Shown: piece by piece, positions 21,785 to 32,547 of the stretch
Layout of the letters: each line of letters opens with the position of its first letter
How positions within the stretch are numbered: the stretch's first letter is position 1
DNA from: Otis tarda
Taxonomy: Eukaryota > Chordata > Aves > Otidiformes > Otididae
Direction of reading: 5' to 3'
Length of the DNA stretch: 64,000 bases
NCBI GenBank assembly: GCA_026413225.1
Contig: CM048552.1
Location: forward strand, 64,185,001 to 64,249,000
The notes under the pieces: model-generated
Databases searched by the model: none
Seen by the model: the letters and a program-made list of their open reading frames with translations, nothing else
What the model was told of the DNA's origin: nothing
Made by a program: the position numbers and the translations under genes

Positions 21785-24700
21785 CCGAAGGGGCGGCGGG
21801 GGGCTCCCGGGGTCCGCCCGAGGGACGGTGCCCCCCGTACTCACGCTTCCCCCAGGGGCAGGGTGGGAAGCACTTCCCTCCGCTCTGCCCTGGCTCCGGG
21901 GTATTTGCCACCGCGGGGCTTCGCAGCCCCGATCCCACCTCGTCTGGGTGCCGTGGAGTTTGTGGGCTCCCGGACCCAGCGGGAGGGTGGTGGTGGAGGG
22001 GCACCTGCGGCCCCCGAGGGGCAGGCGGGGTGGGGGGCAAGGTCTCGGGGGTGCCCAGGAGCAGAGTTGTTGGGGGGACGCGGCGCAGTCCCCGCCGCGC
22101 TTCACCGTGGTGGGGAGCGGTGCCGGCCGTCCGCTCGGGGTGCCGGTGGTGGGTGGGTGCGTGGGAGCGTTAAAAAGACAAGGCAGGGTGAGAGAGGGAG
22201 AAGTGGCGGGATGGGGGACGCGACCCAGCGAGAGTCCTCGGGCCGGCCCGTTTCGAGGGGACAAAAGGGCAGCGGAGCGACCCTGGGAGGGCAAAATCAC
22301 CGCAGGTCCCTGTTGCCCGGTGGCGGGGATGTCCCGGCTGAGACTCGGGGTAACAAGGTTAAATTGTACCCTGGGACCCAGCACTTTAACTGATCTTTTT
22401 CTTGGGACTTTGCCTTCTTACCCCGGCTTACTTCTGGTGGAACAATTGAATCTAAGGAGTGCTGATAGATCTATTTAAAACTGCCGTTGTTAGTTTGCGT
22501 CTTCCATTTCCTCCGGAGGGATGGGATGGGAGAAGAATCCAGGTTAACGACTGTGAAAACACAGTTTCCTACTGTTGAACATAGACATTATTCTGCAAAT
22601 GTGTTATGGTCCCTGACACCGATGCTTCTAACTTCTCGCCCTCCTTCATCTGCTCCTTTTCAAAAGTAGAGCTTTTTATAGGGGAAAGGTAGTCTTCATT
22701 CTTCGGGAGCTCAGCTGTGCCTTTTACGTGTTCCAGTTGGCTGCCGCGCACCTCTCGCTTTCCATCCTGCGAGTGGTTTGCCTTGGCAGTGAATGTCTCC
22801 TGTGTGTGAGCTCAGTGATCCACTCTGAGGCTGGATTCTAGGATGTAAGCCCTAGAGATCTGTTGGTTCTCGGGGAGCATTGTGGAAATGTTTGTGACAC
22901 GCATTAGATCTTTCTCTGTGAGATAGCCCTGCAGCTATGTATAGTGGTAGGTGTTTTAACTAGATCCTGTTTGCTGTAAATGACTTGTCTTGCAGTGGAA
23001 GAATGCTTTACCTGTGGCTTGTCAACTTGAACTCTCCGCCCTTCCCCTGATTTCCCTTTCAGCCTTGTTTTTTTTGAGCTTTTAGCAAAGTTCAACTCTT
23101 TGGGCAAGAAATAGACTGAGTGTGTAACTGCCTGTATTAGGGAAGAGGAGGGAAGGCTTGGAAAGGAAGAGAGATAAGTGAAGGATATGGGAAAAATGGT
23201 TATAAAGAAATACTTGCCTTTTACATTTTCTGGACAGTGTGCTTGAGCTGATTTACAAAGCATAATTTATGGGGTTGGTTTTTTTTCCTGCGTATTTCTG
23301 TTTCCTCCTTGCAAAAAAAAAAAAAAAAGAACTAAAAAAAAGAAAAAAAAGTCTGAACTTTTGAACAAGAGAAATGGTCCAAAGGGAAAAAGGAACCTGC
23401 ATATCTGTGACAAAATTTGTCAATTTGCTATAGTAATGAAAATTTGGAAGTGAGTGGAGAGGACGAACAAAAAAAAAGCAGCAACAAAAACCTGTTGTAT
23501 AATTTAGTGACTCTTCCTAAAGAGAAGGAAAGCAGGAGTTTAATATACTCCTGTCTCTAGGCTAAGCTAAACACTTTGGTGACTTGTGAAGCTTTGGATG
23601 AAATTGAAGGACAGAAACTTATTGACTTTACCATGCTCCAGAGCAAGCTCTTGGGTGGAAAAAAAGAGAAGCCAGTCACAAATCTTTCTTTTACAAATGA
23701 TAAGTCTTTGTTTATCGTGTAGAAGTCACCTAAGAAAAACAGACTTTTTGCAATTATCCAGATGTCTGTCACAGTTATTTGAGTTGCAGTCTGTGGCTGA
23801 CACATCCTTGCCAGCAGAAGGTTGGTCTCACTAGAGTATTACAAACCATAGTGCTGCTGTCCCAGTGCCGTGTGCCTGTACACCTCTACGCCCATACTGA
23901 CACCGAGGACACATTGGAGGGTTGTCTTATTCCTGACACAGCTGTACTGATGGATGTTTTGTGTAGATTCATCGGTCTGTCGCTAATGTGAATATTATTA
24001 CTTAGCGGACTTCCAGCAGTCACGGCTCCAGCAAGGTGCTTCCCTGACACCTCATGTGTTTTTTCTTGATCTGGTTGTTCCTGAGTCCTCAGATAACAAT
24101 TAAAAATAATCTTTTTAAAGGAGCTCTGAAGATTCACTCATTTAACTCATACTTTGTTTCATTTTAGTCTGGTTTCGGGACAGGCAAGATATGATTTATC
24201 AAGTGTTACAGTGTAACAAGTGTTTTAGCGTAACACCAGGACATTAGGGAAGGAGCTGGCATTGCTCACGAAACCTCCTACTCTGTTGAGGCCCCCTCAT
24301 TACCTACACTCCCAACCGCGGTGTTTTTCTTTGGGAACTGGTCTTTAACAATGTATGCTTTGCTTCGATATTTACAACCTCTTGCTGATCAGTGTATCAA
24401 AAGCATTTTCATTTAGAGGATTCATTTCAGGACTTTAATTGAGGAAATCTCTTTGTTTCGAGCCTGTATAATAAACCATTCAAAACTCTGTCTTTGAACG
24501 AACTAGGTCACTGTGACGCGCGCGCACACAGAGTGATTCTCATCTGCTTAGGGTAGCCTCCATTCGGTCGACCAATATCCCTGGTGAGCTTTTCCCTGAT
24601 TTATCCTTCTTGGACTGGCTTGTTCACAGGGAGCTTATGCTGAAAATTCACTGCTGGAGGTCATTCTCCATTCTTGGCATCTCTGGCAGCCTTAAGCTTA

Positions 24701-25774
24701 AATTGCAGCCTCGTTTTCTATCCAATCAATACCACTCTTATGTCGCTGAGTTTCCATGGTGCCCCCAATCTTCTGTCTACATATTGATGTCTGACAGCGG
24801 GAATAGCATTCTGTGTCGCTATATATACTTACTAAACCTGTCAAAACTATTTAGGGTCTGTCGCACTAATTTATATCCATATCCTGATATTATTTGTATC
24901 TGTTGAGCTTTGACTGATGGAACTTGCTGCACTAAGGAATCAACCCCAACAATGCACTCCAGGGATGGCTCAAGGGATGGACGTTTTGAGAAAGGGAAAA
25001 AGACTCTCTTCTAGAGTAGCTGGGGTAGTCTAGAATCCTTTTAGCACAATAGAGCTGTTTTGAAAACATCCAAGTCTCAATGGCTCCAAGTTAATGCTTT
25101 GGAAATCATTCTCCATTGTGCTGCTCTGAATGCACAGAGGGTCCTCTCCAATGGAGCCACCGAGAGGAAAATAGAAAAGTGGGCATTGTCAAGTGTTCAA
25201 TGTGAATTTGAGGAGCGTTGGGGGAAATTTGAGTCAGTTGTCTCACATCAATTTCTTCAGCAGAAGCACTGTGGAGAAATTAAAGGAGCGAGGAATGTCT
25301 TTTGTAATGTGGGTGTTGGTGTTGCACTACGATAACCCACAGAGCATGGTCGTGGCATAAGAAATGGTGTGGTGGTGTCTCTGTAGATTGACACAGCAGC
25401 AGCTAAACCAGATGAGAAAAGGCGTGTCTCCTGTGTGTCACTAACTTCCAAGGGACTGATACCTGTTATTTGTGTGAGCAGTAATAGACACTAAATAAAG
25501 ACCAGTAGGTTTTTGTTTGTTTATTTATTTGAATACACTTTACAAACCTTTGATCTTGTATCGAAGGGAAGCGGTCATCAGCTGGAGAAACTCTTTAATC
25601 CCACTACCTTTAACATGAGCTTGATCCAGCCCATGAAATAAGAGTTGGCAGTCAGTATGGAATTCGCTGCTTAAAATTGTGTTTGCTCTGAGTTGCCAGA
25701 AGAACTGATTTTGTGATGCCAAGTTCATTAATACTTTTCAGCCCCTCTTCAGCCCCTCTTTAAGCTGCTACAGT

Positions 25775-25792
25775 CTTTTCACTAGTGAAAAG
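25775..25792. repeat. 18-bp perfect palindrome
   Basis: CTTTTCACTAGTGAAAAG is its own reverse complement with no spacer. It lies just downstream of a tandem duplication of an 11-bp unit. The two GTGAAAA half-sites face each other around an ACTAGT centre, so a dimeric DNA-binding protein could use it, but no known factor is assigned. Confidence 0.9.
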
Positions 25793-28700
25793 TAAGGACC
25801 TTTAAGACTTAAAAGGCCCTGTTGCAGGCAGTGTTTGACGTAGTGGTATTAAAGTAGTTCAGTTTGTTAAGCTCTCAGGAGCGGCTTTACCTTATCATGG
25901 TAGAAAGGGTCAGTGGGTCTTTACAAAACTAGACACTGTCATGGCCAATATGTCTCACCTTATTTTATTCCAAGGAATAGAATCACTGAACCATTTAAAA
26001 TATCTGGCTTTACCTCCTGCAGTGGCACCATGATTATTTCTTTTTTTTTAACTTTTCTCATTTCCTTGCTTGCTTACATATGTGGGAGTGACTTTTTAAA
26101 CACTGTAATCGTCTTGCAGTTTACTTTTTAATGTCTTTCAGACCGAAGGTTGAGAGAACACAGCTGTAGGCAGTTTCATGGGAGATGAGAAGGGGGAATG
26201 TGAATATGATAAAGAGCTAGATATATTACTGATGCATGCAGGTGATTTCCATCCCCTCTGTTCCTCTGCTCCGAAAAGCCTCTGCCCTTCCTTGCCTTCC
26301 CAGAATAGCAGATTCTGGTTTGTTTCAATGTGGATAACCTCTGGAGGTGAGGAGTCGAGCTGACTACATCTGAGGCAAAATCCAGTTTCATTATATTAAG
26401 AAAAATGTATTAATATGTTAATTTGGGCCCTAGGAGCACGTTGCTTGGCAAGTGCCATTGATTGCACAGCAGCTGCAACAGAGGGGTAAGGACTTTTAGA
26501 GCAGAAGAGCATTACAGGAGTTGGGGATTTTCTGATAAAAATAGTCTCTGAAAATAAACAGTGCTTGCGGCTCCAGTCCACTGCCATTTAGTAACCTACA
26601 AAGTTCAATTCTAAACTGGACCTTTCTTCTCTGAGGCCTGCCAGCACTATTTCAGAGCTCACTAAATGTTTCACGAGAGATTTGTAAAAATCTTCCTTCC
26701 TTATTAGTTTCTGCAGAGTTCCAGTGTGGCTTGGACCTTGTAAACACCCCCTGTTTAGTTGTAGATAATACAACTAAAGTGCCTGTTAAGTGCCTGTGGG
26801 GAGAGAAGAGAAAGAGGAGAAATTCTGTAATACCTCAGTCCAAATGCTTGTTTTGACACTGGTCCACAGCTAGCTAGCTAACAAGGTAAACGAAATAGAA
26901 TTTTTACCATCTTCAAACAATATTTTTGGAGCAATTCACTATCTGTACAAGTTCTCCTTCTTGGAGTAGAACCAGACAGAACAACTGAGAGAGAAGAGGA
27001 GGCTGGATGGGATCTTCTTTCCTTCAGCAAGCCTCTCTCTGCACACCTGGGCTGATGCTGTTGCCTTGGTGGGGCGGGTCCAGCTGGCAATGGAGACAGG
27101 CACAGCACTAGGGATGCTGGCAGTGAGGTTGAGGTAGTCTATTTCTCAAGCTTGAGTGCAAAGTTTGCCTTGATCTTCTGAACTCTTTGAGAAAGACAGA
27201 CCACTCTGCTGTTGTCTTCACCATCTGACTTTGCTATGTGCATCAGCCTGTTGCCTTAGGCTGTCCCTAGGGATTAGAAAGGTAAAAAACAGATAATTTT
27301 ACTCTATGGGCATGTAAGACAGGTGGAATTCCTTGTGTATTGACAAAAGCAGTAAATATATGGATATCTAGGGAAGTCAGAGTGTCCCTGTCTGATTGCA
27401 AGAAACAAAAATGACTGAACTGGCTTCTCAAATTCAGTTCCATTAGAAATCTGACACAAAACCTGTTCTGTTCTTGTGTTTTGTTTCTCAGAGCTATGTG
27501 AACAGTGGCATTAGTTTCATAACCAACTAAAGATGATCTGACTATTGCATTTAAGGCTTCCTTGTTTCGACTGGATCACTAGTACAACAGATTTATTTAT
27601 GTATTTATTTATTTTTTTAGCTGTACTTCTCACACATCATGTATCTCAAAGTGCAAAAGAGCCTTAGTAGTGCAATGCAAATTTATGCACCCATCTGTAG
27701 CCTGCACAGAAGGCTTGCAGTCTGGAGTATCTTTGCCTCCGTGACAGGAGCATCCAAAAGCTTAATTCTGTGTGTAGGTAGTTCTCATATCAAAAACTTT
27801 GCATTAAAAATAACTATTTTACAGGTGTTTGTCTTTTTTTTTTTTTAACAGGTTTAGAGCATGCAAGCAACAGTAGGAAGAGTGGCATTGGCTCAAAATG
27901 CCCGTTTTAACATTTCTGTGATGCTCTTCTAGCCATTTTGTTAGATGGTAATGGATGGATCTCTTATGAAAGGTCTGTGGTCTTTGAAAGTGATACAGGA
28001 AGGGACTTCAAAATAGCCTTGGCAGAAAGATAGCACCTCTAATACGGTGCTGTCTCTGCAGTGTTATGGCACTACAAGGTGACAGTTTACTTCTGGACAA
28101 CTGAACTTCTTCCATCTCCATACTGAGGTCTTTTTCAGCTCACTAAGAATCATATTCTTCCTGGCAAGCAGAGATTAGTACTAAACCAGGCACACAACCT
28201 CCAACCATTATTCAGGCAAAGCTGATACTTCAGCAAGAGCTTAATCAGTTTAAGGGCTATAGAATTCAGGCTAAGATATAGAAAGGCTGCCCATCCCTTT
28301 GTTTTGGTGACAAATTCTTCAAAATAAGACACAAATGAGTTACAATGCTGGTAAATGGTTGTGACTCTTCTTGCACTTCTTGCAGCAGAATCTCATTACT
28401 TTCATTGAAAGTGCCTTTGGAGCGAAGCACCTTTTAGTAAATTAAAGATAAATCAAGAGATTGTTCTGATACTCTGCCTTAATTCCAGCAGGAAAACACT
28501 ATGTTCCTCTAGTTTGAACAATAAAAAATTACATGTTCTAAAGTAGCCTCCCCACCCCATCCATATTAAACAGAAATAGTTTGAACTTCTTGTTCTACCT
28601 AGGATAGTTTCTCCTGGAAACCCAGTCTTCTATGGCAGCGGCTTAGCTTTCCTCCTGGTGCTGACAAAAGGCCCCTGAGATGCTCTGATTGCTTCCTGCT

Positions 28701-31559
28701 AGCTTGTGCCACCTGACTGCCTGGTTGTTTGCTTGGATTGCTGCCTCCCCAGAGGTCACAAAGATGTTTTTGTTTGCGCAAGAGTCACTTGCTTTTATTA
28801 GAAGCCTGCCTGGGTGCAGCTGATATGCAGTAGGGACTGAGGGATGGAAAAAATCTACTAGCTTTCCCTCTAAGGCCAGCAGATAGGATTTTCAGCAATC
28901 TTCCAAAAACGCTGCGAGCTTTTATTCAGGAACTTCATGTCATTTCACTTATTAAATCCTCACTTTCCTAAGCTGTCCCTTCAGCCCATGTTTCTTGTCT
29001 GATTTGCATGTTGTCAGACGCTTTTGCTAATCTCTGTAGTTGATGTTTGCTTAAGTGATTATTTGGCAGAAGCGCGTGAGCGGGCGTCTGTGTGATTGCC
29101 GTTGGCATGGCAGTTAGTATGATATGGCATTAGCATACTTGCTCTGTGCTGCGGGCCTCCTCCTCTTCTGGGCTTACTTATGCAGCAGAGGGGCAAAAAA
29201 CCCCACAAAACCCACAACAGAAAGCCATACCGGAGCTGGTTACCATATGGTGATCTTATGGCCAGTTTGACTAAAGACCTGTAGAATTCAGAGGAACCTG
29301 AAGGCTGCTTTTATTTGCCTTCTCTTACTAATCATACAAGGATTATCCACCAGCAGAGGATTTATAAAGAGCTGCATGGATTATGGGCTGCTTAAATAGA
29401 GGTATCTACATTGCAACTAGTTTTTGAGAATTTCCCTGTGCTTGCAAAATACTGGGAACTATGGGGTGATAAAGAAGAAAAGGCAAGCTCCACTCCCTTT
29501 GTGTGTGTTAGCTCAAGGGCCTGTCCTTAAATGGGACGTGGAGTTTAGTTTGTGTTTTGGACTCATTAATATTGAGTGGCCACTGGGATTATAGGTGTAT
29601 GTATTTTAAGAGATGTGAGTCTCTTCTCTCCATCGCTTGTAATTTGAGCTATAGTCTTTGCACGCCTTGTGCTTTGGAACAGCTTTATGGGCTGTGAGTT
29701 ACCTCGCCAAGAACAGTGGGATTTACTTAAACAATGTAAATGTAAAAGTGCACATGAAACTTTTGCTTGATCTTGATTTATAAGATGAACACAGCTAGTG
29801 GAAATAAAAATCTCTGATGATACAATAGGCATTCAGGTGCATGCCCTTTATGAGTGGATGGGGATGACATCGCTTGTGATAAGTTTTATAGCAATACATT
29901 TACTGTAGGGTCTTTGGCAGCTTCATTGGATATTTTTCTGGACATCTGTTTAAGCATAAGCTGCTCTTGTATTTTTTTTGGTAAAATTCAAACTATTGGC
30001 GAGCTGGTTTTCTCATCCACTTTCCGATCTAAACTTCTTCTCTCTGTCATGTTAATAACTGTGCCTTTCCAAGGCATGGTGTGGGCTGGGCATAACCCCT
30101 TGCCAAAACTTGTCCCTGTGTGACCATCTGGTGCTGTGAAGGTTCTGACCCAATGAGAGGTGGAGGCTGCCATTTTCCTGCTGGGATCAGCCCTCAGTTT
30201 TATATCTGAAGGGAGAAAACTTCTGTCCTTAATATCTGAAATGGTTTTGTAAAGCTTTCTGGAATCAGAAATGTAGGAAAGTGGGGAACATTTTCTCTCC
30301 CTGTCCCTAAGTACCTGCAAAATTGGTTGTGTTTTCATGTTGAAAAAATCTGAGCTTCAAAAAGAGATGGGAATGGGAGGAAAAGCAGGTGAACTCCCTG
30401 CTCTTACTCATAATTTTGATCTAGAAAAGTTAGTTTGTGGCTACTTTCAGAAACATTTCTAGGTCCTTTTGGTATTTTGCAACTAAGATAATATTTATGA
30501 GCACTTCTTCTTACTCAATAGCGTAATGTGCTACATGGTCCTGGCCTTTCTTTGGCTGCTTCTCTGTGCCCGAGTACAGCATCTCTGTGTTCATTTTCAC
30601 AAAAGGTGAGAGCTCTTGAGAATGGCTGGAGATTGAATACTGCCATACAACAAAAGGACTGAAAAACAAAGGTGGTATGTTACAGCATGTGCTTTGTTCA
30701 TTTAGTTGCCATGTACTACAGTTTAGTTTGAATTATTTATAACCATATCTACAAGGAAATAGTCCCTTAAATAAGAACTCCGCTTTCATGTGCTCACCAC
30801 AACTGCAGGTTGAGTGGATATGGAGACTGTGTGTTTTTATACAGGAGAAGAAGGAGATGTGTAGATACTTTGCCCCAACGTTGTGCTTTACATACACATG
30901 TCAAAAGCAAGTCTCTGTTTGGAGAAACTTTCCAAACTGTAGGGATATGTAGCAAAAATCTGTTATCGAACTTGAGACTTTGCAGTTGCGCAACATGTAT
31001 TATAAATGACAAGTTCACATCTTTCTGTATTGACACTTTCAGTATGTGCAATAAGGCTCTAATTCGAGTTGGGATTTTACCAACTGAGATTTCTCAAGTA
31101 ATTGTCAGAATTTCTTGTCTTATATAAATAGGAAATTCTGAAACAAACAAAAACCAATAGCAAGAGAAGTCTGTGAAGTGTAAATTATCTAAGTCAAGAA
31201 AAATTGAGGTTGAAATATTTCACATAAGGTTTATGAAAATGGAAATTTTTGAGTTACTCAATCCAAGTTTTCTGTTCCATGTCAGTGAAATTCTGGTGTG
31301 TACCTGAACACTTGCAGCACTTAGTGAGTATTGAGGGAATGGAAACAAGAACTTGATCCTACATATGAGGTGGATACATTGACCGCAGTAAGGTCTTCAT
31401 AGTGCCCTGTGATATCCAGCTGATGCTGTTCATAATGGCATTTCTATGATCACGATGTCTCACAAAAAAGAGTGGTATAGTATACAGCAATGGGGAATGG
31501 AGAGCATTTTCTCAAATTTATCCTTTCCTGATCAGTTTAAATTTTTTTCAAAGTATATC

Positions 31560-31790
31560 TTTCAAAATTACAATATAATTCATATGTACAATTTTAATTG
31601 TACATGTAATAATTGTAAACATTTGTAAACAATTGTAGTCATTGTGAATGACTAGAAAATTATTTGTATTACAAAATTATTTCTTTACAAAATAATAGTA
31701 AACAATTGTAATGATTTATAGTTGTAATTTACAATGATTACTATTATAATTCTAGAATTGAATAAAAATGGGATTTTTATTCAATTTTTT
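31560..31790. repeat. AT-rich block with clustered perfect hairpins
   Basis: The block contains at least three perfect inverted repeats: ATGTACAATT, 2-nt spacer, complement (31,584-31,605); TAGTCATT, 3-nt spacer, complement (31,636-31,654); and AATTGAATAAAAAT, GGG spacer, complement (31,756-31,786). Variants of ACAATTGTAA recur through it (for example near 31,609, 31,629 and 31,703). It may be an old inverted-repeat element, or AT-rich DNA grown by local slippage. No terminal repeats or target-site duplications are clear. Confidence 0.6.
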
Positions 31791-32190
31791 CCCAAAGACT
31801 TGTGCATGTTCTTTTCAATTGCTCCACAGGACATTGTGTTTGGGATTTTTTTCTTTTTTTGTCCTCCATATCATAACTTCTGTTGCAAAATGAATTTTGG
31901 CCTTTGTTCAGCGTTAAGTAGACCCTTAGCCTAGAATAAGGATCGTTTTCACTGCCTGATGCAGTGTGTGATTTGTATGAAATGAAAGGGATGTATTTTT
32001 AAAAGAATCTCTTCGCTCAGGTCTAAAAAAATTATTCTAGGCTTAAAAACTTTTTAGAGTAGCAGAATTTACAAGCTGTGGCAGCTGATCCCAGGTGAGC
32101 TGCCCACTTAGAGTCTGGAATGAATCTTCTGCTAAGCACAGGGATATGACATCTTTTGTCTCCAGAACTTTTTTGATGTCTAGAAGTTAA

Positions 32191-32547
32191 TTCATAGAAT
32201 CATAGAATGGTTGGGGTTGGAAGGCACCCTGAAGGGTCATCTAGTCCAACCCCCCTGCAAGAAGCAGGGACATCCCTGACTAGATCAGGTTGCTCAGAGC
32301 CCCATCCAACCTGGCCTTGAACATTTCCAGGGATGGGGCATCCACCACCTCTCCGGGCAACCTGTTCCAGTGTTCCACCACTCTCATTGTAAAAAATTTT
32401 TTCCTAATACCTAATCTAAATCTACCTCCCTCTATTTTGAAACCATTACCCCTCATCCTATCACAACAGGCCCTACTGAACAGTTTCTCCCCGTCTTTCT
32501 TGTAGGCCCCTTTGAGGTACTGGAAGACCACTATAAGGTCTCCCCCA
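32191..32547 (-). mobile_element. CR1 LINE, 3' end with ORF2 C-terminus
   Basis: This is a 5'-truncated CR1 copy on the minus strand. The 3' tip (plus-strand TCATAGAATCATAGAATGG at 32,192) carries the octamer repeats typical of CR1, and the adjacent sequence includes TCTAGTCCAACCCCCCTGC. An 83-codon minus-strand frame (32,531-32,280) encodes the end of the CR1 ORF2 protein (endonuclease plus reverse transcriptase polyprotein), including RKKFFTMRVVEHWNRLPGEV and DAPSLEMFKARLD, and ends at a natural-looking stop. Only the extreme C-terminus is present, so it cannot move by itself. It is the least diverged copy in the window. Confidence 0.95.

Larger units (their letters stand above)
21120..22345. 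promoter_or_regulatory. CpG island with promoter
   Basis: This is the only long GC-rich, CpG-rich block in the window. It contains many CG dinucleotides, GC-box-like C/G tracts (for example around 21,440-21,500), an 8-bp GCCGCCTC tandem (about 21,471-21,490) and an AP-1-like GAGTCA word (21,506-21,511). CpG density falls sharply on both sides. Vertebrate CpG islands of about 1.2 kb normally mark a gene's 5' end. The TATA box and the splice donor both point to plus-strand transcription. Long open frames inside the island (up to 216 codons) exist on both strands because stop codons are rare in GC-rich DNA; I do not treat them as genes. Confidence 0.9.
22346..32190 (+). other. Putative first intron, proximal part; no recognisable exon
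   Basis: No recognisable coding exon was seen. The stretch holds an A-rich tract (about 23,313-23,350), a short Z-DNA-like alternating CG/CA tract (24,515-24,529), an 18-bp perfect palindrome (25,775-25,792), an 11-bp tandem duplication of TTCAGCCCCTC (about 25,738-25,760), a TTTA-rich patch (about 27,590-27,618) and a motif-rich block near 28.9-29.2 kb. The last 600 bases contain an AT-rich, hairpin-rich block. A short frame at 26,178 lies between an acceptor-like TTTCAG (26,137-26,142) and a CAG|GTGATT donor-like site, but its peptide is not recognised. Confidence 0.4.

Noticed and set aside
21839-21844. GTGAGT donor-like site on the minus strand, suggesting a divergent gene
   Set aside because: The exon-side base is C and no minus-strand TATA or exon pattern accompanies it. 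Divergent noncoding transcription from the island is possible but not supported by sequence.
21828-22478. 216-codon plus frame, and 205- and 172-codon minus frames, in the CpG island
   Set aside because: GC-rich DNA has few stop codons, so long frames appear on both strands together. The peptides are low-complexity Gly/Pro/Arg/Ser and overlap one another.
23313-23350. A-rich tract as the poly-A tail of a retrocopied gene
   Set aside because: No gene-like sequence precedes it and no target-site duplication is visible. Bird CR1 machinery rarely makes poly-A retrocopies.
29854-30123. 89-codon plus frame with a membrane-like hydrophobic stretch
   Set aside because: No family resemblance, no splice context, and length expected by chance.
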